From NCBI GenBank assembly GCA_013361525.1, contig JABFXY010000034.1:19800-83799 (forward strand): 64,000 nt of DNA, in the 5' to 3' direction. This document shows, piece by piece, positions 49,735 through 59,412 of the stretch. Below the pieces are notes generated by a model. That model worked only from the letters and a program-made list of their open reading frames with translations, was not told where the DNA came from and searched no databases. The DNA comes from Polyangiaceae bacterium. GTDB taxonomy: Bacteria > Myxococcota_A > Polyangia > Polyangiales > Polyangiaceae. How positions within the stretch are numbered: position 1 is the first letter of the stretch; each line of letters opens with the position of its first letter. A program made the position numbers and the translations under genes.

Positions 49735-50391
49735 GTGCGCCGGGTTCAGAGTGCGGCGGTAGCCTTGTTCGTCGCCCTCGTATTCGCGCCCCGCGAAGCC
49801 TCGGCGCAACCGGTGGAGGACGGCACTTCGGCGGAGTGGACGTATTGGCTCGGCGCCGGAGGCGGTTATCGAAAAGCCTATTCGGGCCCGACGGCGCTCG
49901 ACGGGAGAATCGGCGTCTTCAGCGTCGGTGCCGAATTCACGGTTCGGCTCGGCACGCTCGCAAACCCCTCGGGCTATGGGGGCTCCTATGAATGGCGCCT
50001 CGGTCCCTGGACGCAGACCTGCCTCGGGTCGGCGTTCGGCCTGCAAGAAGCCGGGCTCATCCTCACGTTCACCCAGGTCGATCACGCCCAATGGGGCACG
50101 TTCGACGTCCGCGCCGGCGGCGGTTATGGCGTCGTCGACGGCATCGCAATGCCGCACCTCACGTTGACGGCGAGCGGCGGCGTTCGATCGTTTTGGGGTC
50201 GTTACGGCAATCGACGTGATCTGCTCAAAATGCTCCCCGCGTTCGGCTCGGTGATGCGTCTTTATGGGACGACCAGGCTACGGCCGGAGCTCTCCTCGCC
50301 GTGGGAGGTCACGTTCGGCCTCGAGGTCGAGCCCACGTTTCTGCTACCCCCCTATTCGTGGGGAAGGCTCGGCGGCGCGCACCCTTGGTGA
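49735..50391 (+). CDS. exported beta-rich protein
   Basis: A 218-residue protein with GTG start, a signal peptide (SAAVALFVALVFAPREASAQ) and alternating strands with many Gly and aromatic residues (YWLGAGGGYRKAYSGP, GVFSVGAEFTVRLGTL and WEVTFGLEVEPTFLLPPYSWG). Probably an outer-membrane barrel or beta-sandwich. One Cys. It starts 68 bp after the pseudokinase stop. Family not recognised. Confidence 0.72.
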   Translation: MRRVQSAAVALFVALVFAPREASAQPVEDGTSAEWTYWLGAGGGYRKAYSGPTALDGRIGVFSVGAEFTVRLGTLANPSGYGGSYEWRLGPWTQTCLGSAFGLQEAGLILTFTQVDHAQWGTFDVRAGGGYGVVDGIAMPHLTLTASGGVRSFWGRYGNRRDLLKMLPAFGSVMRLYGTTRLRPELSSPWEVTFGLEVEPTFLLPPYSWGRLGGAHPW

Positions 50392-50410
50392 TCGGCAGTG
50401 AGCAGATCCC

Positions 50411-50974
50411 TCAATGTCTTCGGCTCGCGACACCGACGAGGTGTTTGCGTACCGGGGCGCCGTCGCGCGAGAGCTCGATCACGACATCGAACGGCGCGAG
50501 GCCGTTCGGCGAGACGACGGCGAGGTCCAGGCGTCCCCGAATCGCGCTCGCCGAAATGCGCGGAGCGTTCTTCTTGCGCTGATCCGATTCGAGGACCGTC
50601 ACGATCGGCTCCCCCGTGGTGACGAGCTGGCTCGTGTCCACCTGCGGCGTCATGCAGGCATTGCTGACGATCGAATAAAGCTTCTTCTCACACGTATCGG
50701 TGATGGATAGCGACGGCGCGATGCAATTGCCGAGTTGCCAGTTGAGGACGGCGTCGATGCACTCGGGCGGTGTCTCCGTCACCGGCACGCCGGCGGCATT
50801 CGATGCCGCACCGGATGCCACCTCGAGCCCGCGATCCTCGGGAGCGTTTGCAGGGCCGACGTCCACCTGCGCGACGGCGGTCTTCGCCGCTTTCGGCTGG
50901 GGTTCCGGCGGGATCGTGGCGGCGCTGCACGAAGCGAGCGTCAGAAACCCGAGGATGGCTGCGTGGTGGCTCAT
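50411..50974 (-). CDS. hypothetical lipoprotein
   Basis: A 187-residue lipoprotein: signal peptide MSHHAAILGFLTLASC, an Ala/Pro-rich linker to about residue 65, then a small domain with four Cys (PPECIDAVL, LGNCIAPSL, DTCEKKLYS and NACMTPQ) and a beta-rich end (RISASAIRGRLDLAVVSPNGLAPFDVVIELSRDG). Start MSHHAA at 50974. It converges with the exported beta-rich protein. No family recognised. Confidence 0.75.
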   Translation of the reverse strand: MSHHAAILGFLTLASCSAATIPPEPQPKAAKTAVAQVDVGPANAPEDRGLEVASGAASNAAGVPVTETPPECIDAVLNWQLGNCIAPSLSITDTCEKKLYSIVSNACMTPQVDTSQLVTTGEPIVTVLESDQRKKNAPRISASAIRGRLDLAVVSPNGLAPFDVVIELSRDGAPVRKHLVGVASRRH

Positions 50975-51104
50975 GCGGAGACCAGGTGGCTGCGACCAGC
51001 CGGTTCGTGACCGCCCCAAAGATCAGGTTCCTTAAGGTGCGGTCCGCCGGTGCGGCGGTTAGATCCGCCGCGAGTGGGGCGGCGTCGAGCCGAGAGGGAT
51101 CTTC

Positions 51105-52316
51105 ATGCTTCAGCGTCGGCTTTTCTTCCATTCTGTCTTCGCGCCGTTGCTCTTATGGGGCCTCGTCGGAGTCCCGAGGATCGCACGCGCGCAAAACGTC
51201 GATCTGCCGAGGCTCGATCCATCCCCGGCAGGGGACCGGTTCTTCGGCGTTCCGTCGCCGTACGCTGCGGGCGAGCTGACACCGCACGGCGGATTCGTCG
51301 TCGATTACGCGCACGATCCGTTGGTTCTCGAGGGCCCGGACGGTGAGGCGGCCGGGGCGGTGGTCGAGCACCAAATGTTCATTCACGCGGACCTGAGCCT
51401 GGCCATCGTCGACCACATCCTCTTGAACGTGGATATGCCCTTTGCGCTGGTGAATACGGGTGACGGCCCAGTGGCAGGAGACGGCCTCGTCCTCACGTCG
51501 CCCCACGGGCCCGGCTTCGGCGATTTGCGGACAGGGGTTCGCGTGCGCCTTTATGGCGAGTACGACGAGCCATTTCAGATCGCGCTCGGCGGCTACGCGT
51601 GGTTTCCAACGGGGACGAACGGCGCATACATCACCAACGCGACCGTGCGCGGGCAGCCACAAGCGCTGCTCGGCGGCAGCGTGGATCGATTCGTTTGGAC
51701 CATGATGGTCGGCGCAACCTTGAAGGGCGTCGACTTTTCGGACGACGTTGCGCTCGGTCATCAGTTCGCGTGGGGAGCCGGCTTCGGCGGGCTCGTGGGC
51801 CCTGCGGAGAGCGTGCAGCTCGGGATCGAGACTTCGGGTGCGATGACACTGCAGGACCCTTCGGGCAGGAACACCCATATCGAAGCGCTCGCAGGCATCA
51901 AGTGGCGGGTCCTGCGCTTCATCGAGCTCGGCGGCGGAGCAGGCGCCGGCCTGACGCGCGGGATCGGAACGCCCGATGTGCGTGGGGTCTTCAGCTTCAT
52001 GTACACGCCCGACGCCGACGAGCGACCGCCCTATGTCGGACCGAATCCCGCCGACCACGACAGGGACAGGATCGCCGATGACGTCGATGCGTGCCCGGAC
52101 GACGCAGGCGTGCCACGCAACGACCCTCAGAAACACGGCTGTCCGGTGCGCGATCGGGACAACGACGGATTGGCCGACGATCTCGATGCTTGCCCGGACC
52201 GGCCCGGGGGCGCCAGCGGCGCCCGCGAGGAGAACGGCTGCCCGCTCGGGAACCGACCCAATGACCCAATCGTCGACGGCGTCGTTCTGCACGAGAGCGG
52301 CGTACCGAATGAGTAA
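51105..52316 (+). CDS. outer-membrane protein with thrombospondin type 3 repeats, no OmpA domain
   Basis: A 403-residue protein: signal peptide (VGVPRIARAQN), beta-barrel-like N-terminal region (about 35-315) and then acidic calcium-binding TSP3 repeats (DHDRDRIADDVDACPDDAGV and DRDNDGLADDLDACPDRPGG) with Cys pairs. Relatives in myxobacteria and other Gram-negatives continue into an OmpA-like peptidoglycan-binding domain. Here the chain stops 20 residues after the second TSP3 repeat, so that domain is absent. The next gene begins 23 bp later. ATG at 51105 has GAGAGGGATCTTC ahead. Confidence 0.86.
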   Translation: MLQRRLFFHSVFAPLLLWGLVGVPRIARAQNVDLPRLDPSPAGDRFFGVPSPYAAGELTPHGGFVVDYAHDPLVLEGPDGEAAGAVVEHQMFIHADLSLAIVDHILLNVDMPFALVNTGDGPVAGDGLVLTSPHGPGFGDLRTGVRVRLYGEYDEPFQIALGGYAWFPTGTNGAYITNATVRGQPQALLGGSVDRFVWTMMVGATLKGVDFSDDVALGHQFAWGAGFGGLVGPAESVQLGIETSGAMTLQDPSGRNTHIEALAGIKWRVLRFIELGGGAGAGLTRGIGTPDVRGVFSFMYTPDADERPPYVGPNPADHDRDRIADDVDACPDDAGVPRNDPQKHGCPVRDRDNDGLADDLDACPDRPGGASGAREENGCPLGNRPNDPIVDGVVLHESGVPNE

Positions 52317-52339
52317 AACGCGAACCGAGATGAGCGCTC

Positions 52340-54061
52340 ATGAAAAGACAATACGCTTCGCTTCTCATGGTGATTGTCCTTCTATTCTTTCCCGGGGTCG
52401 CTGCTGCGGAAGACGACGACGAGCCTCCGCCGGCTGAAACGGCGGCACCGGCGGCGCCCGACGCCGATGCCGCGCCGAGCGCGCCAAAGGAGGAGCTGCC
52501 GGCCGAACCCACCAAAGGCCCGACGCCGGAAGCCGGCGTGAACGCCGAAGACGAAGAGCTCGCGCCGAGCGCACTCGATGGTATCGAAGGGCTGGACAGC
52601 GAAGCCGCCAAGGCATTGACGGAAGTCACGCCGGCGGAATTAGGGAATCTCGAGGTCGACCGGCCCATGAGCCCAGCGGCGCTCGACGACCTCGAAGAAC
52701 AAGCGGAGGCGCTGCGCGGCCTCCACCCCGACGATCTCGACAAGCTCGCAAAACTGTATTTACCAGTCATCCGCCAGCAACTACAAAAGCTGCGCGAGAA
52801 GAAATACGAAGAGACGGCCGCCAAGATTCGCCAGAAATCGTCCGAGCAGCTCGGCACCGTCGCGACCGCGCTGTTGTTGCTCAGCTCGAGCGGCCTTTTC
52901 CTTCTGCTCCTGCCCCTCGTACAACGGAAGAAATACCCCGGTCAGCTGGGGAAGTTGTTCGGATACAGCGCGCTCGCGGCCGCATCGCTGGTGCTGTCAT
53001 TCATTCTACTCACGGGTGTCCTCGTGACGATGCGAAGTGTCCAGGCCGACCTCGCGGAGCAGACCAATCCGCAGCTGGTGCTGCAGGACGCCACGTTCGA
53101 CGCCCTCGACGCAAACCTCGAGGATCTCGCGGCGTACCCGGGAGCGATCATGGTGCCGATCCAACAAGTCGGCTCGGGCGAAAAGGAAGATCTCGGCGCG
53201 GCCGTGCTCGAAAACGTCCCGCAATTCATGGAGGACTTCGCCGTCTTCCAATCCATCGCATCGTCGCTCCAGGGCGCGAAGGCGCTCATGGGCTACGTGC
53301 CTGCATTGATGGTCGTCCTCGCCGTGGCGCTGTTCTTTCTATCCATCAAAGACCTCGTCAAAGACGTCGTCCACGCTCCGGAACGAGCGATGCGCGGTGA
53401 AATCTCGGGAGCCGAGGTGTTCGCCATGGTGCTCCGCCGCGTACGCAACGAAATCCTCGTGACGCTGGGCACCCTCGGAGCTCTCTTCCTCATCACGCTC
53501 GTCACGGCCGTCACGATGGGCATCGTCGCCTACCCGGCCATGAGCATCTTCGTCGGGCAGCTGACGGCGACCATGGAATATGTATTCGTGCAGCCGGGTG
53601 CGTCGAAGGCATATGTCTATATCGCCCTCGCGGGTGTCCTTCTCTTCGTCGTCCTGGCGGTCGGGTTGATGGTTGCGTCCGGAACGCTCTTTTTGGGGAA
53701 GCTCCAGGCGATTCTTCGAGCACGCCTCAACAACAACGTTCCGATGAAGACGTTCGCGCCCTTCTTCCGGTGGCGAATCCTCGCCCTCGGGTGGTGCCTT
53801 GCGCTTCCGGTGGTGGTCTTGGTTGCGATGTCCGCCCTCACCGGCCGGCTCACGGACGCGGCGACGAGCGGTCAGAGCTACAACTGGGAGCTCGGGCTAC
53901 TGCCGGCCCCCCTCGGCCTATTGCTAGGTTTCATCGTGCTGTTCGCCGCCGGGTACGGCCTCAAAGCATTCACGAGCATCGCGCGGTTCAAGGTCCCGAC
54001 GCAGCCAATCGGTGACACCGCCGTCGCACAAGCAGCGGCGGCGCTTCCCACGGTTCGGTGA
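52340..54061 (+). CDS. polytopic membrane protein of unknown function
   Basis: A 573-residue protein: signal peptide (LLMVIVLLFFPGVAAA), an acidic/Pro-rich exported stretch and a helical segment (about 110-165, LDDLEEQAEALRGLHPDDLDKL...QQLQKLREKKYEE). Seven hydrophobic helices follow (about 171-192, 208-232, 316-337, 375-402, 430-455, 480-502 and 525-545). Not a recognised transporter family. It shares an operon with the TSP3 outer-membrane protein (23 bp). Spanning of inner membrane and contact with the outer-membrane partner are plausible but unproven. Confidence 0.86.
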   Translation: MKRQYASLLMVIVLLFFPGVAAAEDDDEPPPAETAAPAAPDADAAPSAPKEELPAEPTKGPTPEAGVNAEDEELAPSALDGIEGLDSEAAKALTEVTPAELGNLEVDRPMSPAALDDLEEQAEALRGLHPDDLDKLAKLYLPVIRQQLQKLREKKYEETAAKIRQKSSEQLGTVATALLLLSSSGLFLLLLPLVQRKKYPGQLGKLFGYSALAAASLVLSFILLTGVLVTMRSVQADLAEQTNPQLVLQDATFDALDANLEDLAAYPGAIMVPIQQVGSGEKEDLGAAVLENVPQFMEDFAVFQSIASSLQGAKALMGYVPALMVVLAVALFFLSIKDLVKDVVHAPERAMRGEISGAEVFAMVLRRVRNEILVTLGTLGALFLITLVTAVTMGIVAYPAMSIFVGQLTATMEYVFVQPGASKAYVYIALAGVLLFVVLAVGLMVASGTLFLGKLQAILRARLNNNVPMKTFAPFFRWRILALGWCLALPVVVLVAMSALTGRLTDAATSGQSYNWELGLLPAPLGLLLGFIVLFAAGYGLKAFTSIARFKVPTQPIGDTAVAQAAAALPTVR

Positions 54062-54073
54062 GACGCGGCGACG

Positions 54074-56749
54074 TCAAAGCCTGACCACAGGCAGGGTCGG
54101 CGCGAGGAGGTAACCGTCGTCGCGACGGACCAAATGGGCGCGTAACCCCATCCTGCGTAATGCGGACATGGCGACGTATACCCGGTTGGCCCCGGTGAGC
54201 GCGAGCACACGCTCGCCGGGCCAGCCGGCCGACAGGAGGTCCGCGACACTGGATGGCTGGCCCGGCGCGCTCAATCGGCGCTCGATCAGCGATTCGACGA
54301 GCCGCCGCTGATGGCCCTTGGTGGACAGATCGACGACTGCGCCATCCGGAAGCCGCAATTGGAGTGTGCGCGAGCTCAGAACGAGCGCTCCCTCGGGCGC
54401 GTCCTCCGGAGCGCTCGACGCAGAACGAGCGGTCGGCTCGGCGTCCAGCAGTCGCGCCATGAACCGCGCGTCGATCGAGGGCGGAAGGCCACGTGCGAAT
54501 GCCCGCTTTTCATGACGGACCTCGGGATCGATCAATCCCTCGCATAAAACGGCGAGATTTTGGGCGGCCCGATCCGACACCTCTTGCGCCACCGCGCGTG
54601 CGGCGTCGAGCCTCTCGCGCGCGCGACTGCGCTGACCCAATTGAGCGAATGCCGCGGCCGACCACACACCGATACGTGCCTTCGCGACGCTCGCGCAGCC
54701 GAGGGCCCGCTCGTACAGGTCGCTGGCCTCGCTGATCAGGCCGCCGACGTGAGCGACGCGTGCGAGCTCGGCGAGCAGCAGCGGCTTCGTCATTGCCGTC
54801 GACGCCGGAAGCCCTCGAAGAAGCGACGCGCGGGCATCGTCGATGCGACCTGCATCGATGTCGACGACGGCGAGCTGCGCGAGCGAGCTCGCGAAATCGG
54901 TGCGATCGCCGCAGCGTTCGAGCACCTCGATCCCGGCGATAATCGAAGCTCGCGCTTGCTCGAGCTCGCCCAGATCCCCGGCCATGAGACCGGCGTTCGC
55001 GGACGCTCGCGCATGAGACAATACATCCCCGATTTCCAGATAGAGCCCCGCGGCCGACTCGGTCGCCGAGCGCGCCCGCGCGGTATCGCCGAGCATGTAC
55101 ACGGCGGCGCCCAGGTTCATGAGGCCGCGCGCCTCGGACGCCCGGTCGCCCTGCTCCCGAGCCACGACCACGAGATCCATCGCCAGGCGCGCCGCATCCT
55201 CCATTCGCCCTTCGTAGAACGCCATGATGCCGCTCGTCGCGACGAGCGCCGAGGACATGACACGTCCGCAGTCCGTAAACGCCGCTACCGCGGTGACGGC
55301 GTCTGCGCTGCGGCCGAGTTGGAGCTGCGCATAGGCATGTTCGGCGAGGGCCTCGGCCTCGAGCGCGACGTCACCGAGCGATTTCGCCATCGCGAGCGCG
55401 GTCTCGGCATCCCCGATTCCCTCTCGAGGGCGTCCGCGAGACCGAGCGACGCGAGCGCGAGCGATTCGTGCACGTAGCTCGAGCGATGCGGTTTCGGGGC
55501 TCGAAGAACCCGACGCCCCGAGCGCCGTGTCGAGCAACTCCGCCGCGATTCCGAGCGGTCCACTGCACAGCAGGACATCCGCGAGCGCCGTCGCGCCTCG
55601 CAAGGCGACATCCTTTCGTCCGAGCGCCGCACCATTGCGAATCGCGCTCATGACGTCGTCGACGTCTTCCCTTGCGATCGGGGTGACCACCGCAAAATGG
55701 GCGGCGTGGCGAGCACGTGCGAGAGGAGCTTCCCCCGAGGCGTCGAGCTTGTCTTTCGCGTACGCCCGAATGGAGTGGAGGAGCGAGTAGCGCATATTCC
55801 GATCGTCGCTCGAACATGCGCTTATCAGGGATTTGTCGCAAAGCCCCTGGAGCGCGGACAAGACGTCGCTCTCACCTTCGACGCCACCGAAGACGGCCAT
55901 TGCAGAGGCCAAATCGAAGCTGCGCTGAAAGACGGACGACCGCGCGAGCGCGAGCCGCTCCGTCGCGTCGAGGAGCTCCCACGCTTCGTCGAGCACCGAT
56001 CGCAGACTGTGGTGGCCCGGTCGAACGGAGGGCCCCTTCGATTGAAGTAAATCGAGGCGTCGATCGAGTTTGTCGTGCAGCTGCTCGGGCGACAGAATGC
56101 GCATCCTCGGCGCGGCGAGCTCGAGCGCCAAAGGCAAACCGTCGAGCTTTTCCGCAATGCCCACGAGCATCGCCAGATCCGCGTGGCCGCTCCAACCGGC
56201 TGCCCGTGCCCGTTCGAGAAGGAGCTCCACAGCCGGTCCGGGAGAGCCGTCCGCCGCGGTGACCGGGAGGGTCGCTACCTCCTGAACCGTCTCGAATGCG
56301 AGACCCAATCGACTGCGCGAGGTCACGACGAACCAGGCGTCCGGCGCTCGACGGCCGAGCGAGCCGAGGACCACGCCGAGCTCCGAGGCGACGAGCTCCG
56401 CGTTGTCGAAGACGACCAGGCTGGGGCCGACGTGCCGCAATGCACGGGCGACGACGGCTTCCTCCTCGTCTCGGCTCCGCGCCATGATGGGAATGCCGAG
56501 CGCGCGTCCGAGGGCGATATGAATTCCGTCGGACCTCCGGCTGCTCGCGAGATCGAGGAAGAAGACCGGGCGCGCGTCCTGCGTCCGCTCCGCAAACGCC
56601 AGCGCGACACGCGTCTTGCCGATACCGGGCGGCCCCAGCAACGTAACGACGACCGCGCCGGACTCGAACGCCCTCGAAAGGCGCTCGAGATCGACCCCAC
56701 GGCCGAGGAGCGGCGTCGGAGCACGCATCGAGAGGGGTGACCATTCCAT
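54074..56749 (-). CDS. STAND-type ATPase regulator with C-terminal winged-helix domain
   Basis: An 891-residue protein: NB-ARC-like P-loop (GPPGIGKT, about residues 39-46) with Walker B LVVFDNAE, the RLDLLQSKG...HHSLRSVLDEAWELL helical region, and a long TPR-like superhelix (about 390-760). At the end is a small DNA-binding-like domain (LQLRLPDGAVVDLSTKGHQ...ANRVYVAMSALRRMGLR...GYLLAP) akin to the SARP/OmpR Trans_reg_C winged helix. In most SARP regulators the DNA-binding part is at the N-terminus, so this order is reversed. Divergent from no obvious target. Ligand unknown. Confidence 0.9.
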   Translation of the reverse strand: MEWSPLSMRAPTPLLGRGVDLERLSRAFESGAVVVTLLGPPGIGKTRVALAFAERTQDARPVFFLDLASSRRSDGIHIALGRALGIPIMARSRDEEEAVVARALRHVGPSLVVFDNAELVASELGVVLGSLGRRAPDAWFVVTSRSRLGLAFETVQEVATLPVTAADGSPGPAVELLLERARAAGWSGHADLAMLVGIAEKLDGLPLALELAAPRMRILSPEQLHDKLDRRLDLLQSKGPSVRPGHHSLRSVLDEAWELLDATERLALARSSVFQRSFDLASAMAVFGGVEGESDVLSALQGLCDKSLISACSSDDRNMRYSLLHSIRAYAKDKLDASGEAPLARARHAAHFAVVTPIAREDVDDVMSAIRNGAALGRKDVALRGATALADVLLCSGPLGIAAELLDTALGASGSSSPETASLELRARIARARVARSRGRPREGIGDAETALAMAKSLGDVALEAEALAEHAYAQLQLGRSADAVTAVAAFTDCGRVMSSALVATSGIMAFYEGRMEDAARLAMDLVVVAREQGDRASEARGLMNLGAAVYMLGDTARARSATESAAGLYLEIGDVLSHARASANAGLMAGDLGELEQARASIIAGIEVLERCGDRTDFASSLAQLAVVDIDAGRIDDARASLLRGLPASTAMTKPLLLAELARVAHVGGLISEASDLYERALGCASVAKARIGVWSAAAFAQLGQRSRARERLDAARAVAQEVSDRAAQNLAVLCEGLIDPEVRHEKRAFARGLPPSIDARFMARLLDAEPTARSASSAPEDAPEGALVLSSRTLQLRLPDGAVVDLSTKGHQRRLVESLIERRLSAPGQPSSVADLLSAGWPGERVLALTGANRVYVAMSALRRMGLRAHLVRRDDGYLLAPTLPVVRL

Positions 56750-56836
56750 AACGTCCGTGCGGACGCCGGATCGGGTCGCGGAATGAAGCCGGTGTCAAGG
56801 TCGCGTCGCCGTGGCGAGGGCGCCCGCCGACACTCG

Positions 56837-57322
56837 TCAGTCGCGAGGCGGATGTCCGCCGGTGTCCTCGCGGGTGTCGACTCTCTTCCGGAAGTACCCC
56901 TCGATTCCACCGCCGACCACGAGGAGCAAGAGAGCGAAAATGGAAGCGATGAGCACCATCAACCACGCGCCGAGACCGCAAACGATTCCGAGCGCCGCGG
57001 TCATCCAAACGCTCGCGGCCGTCGTGAGCCCGCTGGTGCTGCCCGTCTCGCGATCTCGAACGATGGCGCCGGCGCCGATGAAGCCGATTCCGGTCAGCGC
57101 GCCTTGCACGACACGGCTCACGGGATTCATGTCGGTAATGGTCTTCGCAAACCCGACGCTCGCCATCGTGACGAGGCACGTCGCGAGGGAGACCAAGCCG
57201 AGCGTACGAAGTCCCGTCGCCTTGTGATGCATCCCGCGGTTCAAACCAATGAGGCTGCCGACGAGCACCGCAGCGCCGAGCTTCACGGCGGACTCGGCGA
57301 TCTCGACGAGGGTCTGTTGCAT
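56837..57322 (-). CDS. MgtC/SapB-family membrane protein
   Basis: A 161-residue inner-membrane protein with four to five helices and the MgtC pattern LVGSLIGLNRGMHHKATGLRTLGLVSLATCLVTM, then LTGIGFIGAGAIVRD, TTAASVWMTAALGIVCGLG. MgtC proteins support growth at low magnesium and in host-like conditions; most family copies outside pathogens are of unknown role. Start MQQTLVEI at 57322 is preferred (GGTGAATGAC upstream) because upstream residues are not membrane-like. The C-terminal tail is short. Confidence 0.92.
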   Translation of the reverse strand: MQQTLVEIAESAVKLGAAVLVGSLIGLNRGMHHKATGLRTLGLVSLATCLVTMASVGFAKTITDMNPVSRVVQGALTGIGFIGAGAIVRDRETGSTSGLTTAASVWMTAALGIVCGLGAWLMVLIASIFALLLLVVGGGIEGYFRKRVDTREDTGGHPPRD

Positions 57323-57542
57323 GTCATTCACCTGTCGCCGGAAATGACCGCTGCGCTGCGCGCCGGGCGCGGACTCACTCAAACACAGCTACTCTAGCCC
57401 CGCCGGCGACGTCGGCAGGCCGGCACCATCCGTTCAGCGTCGAGCCACGGGCAAAGATGGTGATGCGCGAAGGAACAACCGTGGCAATCGCGGGTTATGT
57501 GGAGCCCGTGCTCATCGCGCCGGGGACTGGGGAGGTGGGAGT

Positions 57543-57818
57543 ATGGCGATGATGGAGCGTGCGAAGCTACTCAAGCTCTTGGCCCTCGCATACCCAGACG
57601 CCGAGGTCGACGTGCTCGCGTTCCCGACCGGCTCATCGATCGTCGAGATGCGCATCGAGGAGGAGGCTGTGTCGATCGAGGACCGCGTTGCCGAAGGATG
57701 TGGGGTGACGCTCTTGGCACGCGAGGGCCGCGAAGAACCGGAGCCGACGTTCCGCACCGAAGAGGAGCTGATGACACATCTCGGCGTGGTGATGGCGGGC
57801 AGGCGAGCGCGGCGGTAG
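57543..57818 (+). CDS. small hypothetical protein
   Basis: A 91-residue acidic protein of no recognised family, with alpha/beta-type predicted order (KLLKLLALAYPDAEVDVLAFP, SSIVEMRIEEEAVSIEDRVA and ELMTHLGVVMAGRRARR). ATG at 57543 has GGGGAGGTGGGAGT directly upstream, a strong ribosome-binding site. Converges with fetB. Confidence 0.66.
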   Translation: MAMMERAKLLKLLALAYPDAEVDVLAFPTGSSIVEMRIEEEAVSIEDRVAEGCGVTLLAREGREEPEPTFRTEEELMTHLGVVMAGRRARR

Positions 57819-57847
57819 CTTTCGCGCAGAGTTGCGTTCGCCTATCG

Positions 57848-58639
57848 TCATTTGGCGCCGTACTCCCTCAGCTGCTCGCGGGCGGTAAACAGCATTCTAC
57901 GCGCAAACAGCGCGGACAGGGTCCCCGAGACGGCGGCCACCGCGACCAGCTGATACATGATCACGATCTGGTAGCGGACGGCTTGCTCGGGATCGGCACC
58001 GCTCAGAATCTGTCCGGTCATCATCCCCGGCAGCGCTACCAAGCCGACCGTAACGAGACCGTTGATGGTCGGAATCAGCGCCGCGCGCAGCGCCGACCGC
58101 GTTTGCATCTGCAGCGCCTGAGCGGAAGATGCACCGAGGGCCAGCAGCTGCTCGATCGAAGCCCGCTCGGTGCGCGCACTCGCGAAGATTCGCTCGAACA
58201 CCTGCGCGACCACGTTCATCGCGCTCGAGAGCATCATGCCGCTGATCGGAACGAGGTAGCGCGGCTCGAACCACGGGTGTGGGACGACGATGAAGCAGAA
58301 CACGGGCACAAGCGCGACCGCCGCGCCGCCGCCTATCGCCGCGAGCGCATAGACGACGAGCACGCGTGCAGGGGGCCCATGCTCGAGCCGGCGAGCGCTC
58401 GTTATCGCCGCGACGACCAACATGGCGAGGAGCAGGGCGAGCACCATCCACGCCTGGTCATGCGCAAACAGAAATACGAGAAAATACCCAATCGCGACGA
58501 GCTGAACGGCGGCCCGCATCGCTCCGACGGCGAGTGAGCTGCCGAGGCCGAGCCGCAGACGCGCCGAGACGAAGACCGCGATCGCAATGAACACGAGCGA
58601 GATCGCAAGTCGTGGAACCGAAACCTCGACGTAGCTCAT
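57848..58639 (-). CDS. fetB: FetB (UPF0014) iron-export ABC permease
   Basis: A 263-residue permease of the UPF0014/YbbM family: several membrane helices, the signature GMMLSSAMNVVAQVFERIF and the large conserved block LALGASSAQALQMQTRSALRAALIPTINGLVTVGLVALPGMMTGQILSGADP. With FetA it is proposed to export iron and protect against oxidative stress in E. coli. Starts 10 bp after fetA stop; ATG at 58639 starts MSYVEV. Confidence 0.93.
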   Translation of the reverse strand: MSYVEVSVPRLAISLVFIAIAVFVSARLRLGLGSSLAVGAMRAAVQLVAIGYFLVFLFAHDQAWMVLALLLAMLVVAAITSARRLEHGPPARVLVVYALAAIGGGAAVALVPVFCFIVVPHPWFEPRYLVPISGMMLSSAMNVVAQVFERIFASARTERASIEQLLALGASSAQALQMQTRSALRAALIPTINGLVTVGLVALPGMMTGQILSGADPEQAVRYQIVIMYQLVAVAAVSGTLSALFARRMLFTAREQLREYGAK

Positions 58640-58649
58640 GGTCCGTCCG

Positions 58650-59339
58650 CTAATCGATAGAGGGTTCGAGCCTGCCGGAGCGGAAAGCGAAGCGACGGCC
58701 CCCGAGCTCCGCCGCGTGCGCCTCGATGTGTGTGACCACGGCGACTGCGAGCCCGGAAGATGCGAGCGCGCGGACGACCGCGAGCACGCGCCCTGCAGAG
58801 GCAGGATCGAGGGCGGACGTCGGCTCGTCGAGCAGCAGCACGTCCGGGTCATTCGCGAGCGCGCGGGCGAGCGCGACCCGCTGTCTCTCCCCTCCCGACA
58901 GCTCCCGAGCGATGCGAGGACCGAAGTCGCTGAGGCCGACGCGCTCGAGCGCGTCGGCGATTGCAGCAGGACTCATACTCGAGCCGCGAAGACGAGGGCC
59001 TGTCGCCACATTGTCCGCAACGCTGCCGTCGAACATCGGCGACTCCTGAAGCACGTACGCGACTCGTCTCCGGAACGTGCTCGGAGCGATGGTTCCTGCG
59101 TCGATGCCGTCGAGGAGGATCGCCCCCGAGGTGATTTCGGTCAGCAGCGCGAGCGCGCGAAGGAACGTCGTCTTACCACCGCCCGAAGCTCCATGAATGG
59201 TGACCACATCGCCCCGCCGAAGCGCGAGCGACGCCCCAGCTACGATCTCGCGGCCCTGGACCACGACGCGCAGGTCACGCGCTTCGAGCCGGGGAACGGC
59301 GCCGGTGACGGGCGCTTGGGGCAGGTCCAAAGACGGCAT
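58650..59339 (-). CDS. fetA: FetA (YbbL-type) ABC transporter ATPase
   Basis: A 229-residue ABC ATPase: Walker A GASGGGKTT (about residues 49-57), Q-loop YVLQESPMF, signature ARELSGGERQRVALARAL, Walker B VLLLDEPTSALDP, H-loop VVTHI. The partner permease fetB follows immediately. The Q-loop and signature leave no doubt about the class. FetAB assignment rests on the permease. Confidence 0.93.
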   Translation of the reverse strand: MPSLDLPQAPVTGAVPRLEARDLRVVVQGREIVAGASLALRRGDVVTIHGASGGGKTTFLRALALLTEITSGAILLDGIDAGTIAPSTFRRRVAYVLQESPMFDGSVADNVATGPRLRGSSMSPAAIADALERVGLSDFGPRIARELSGGERQRVALARALANDPDVLLLDEPTSALDPASAGRVLAVVRALASSGLAVAVVTHIEAHAAELGGRRFAFRSGRLEPSID

Positions 59340-59412
59340 ACCGCTAAGGCATAGCGCCGCATCCAATCGGTGCCGAGGCCGACTCGACGACAACGCCTGC
59401 GAGACCCCGCCT

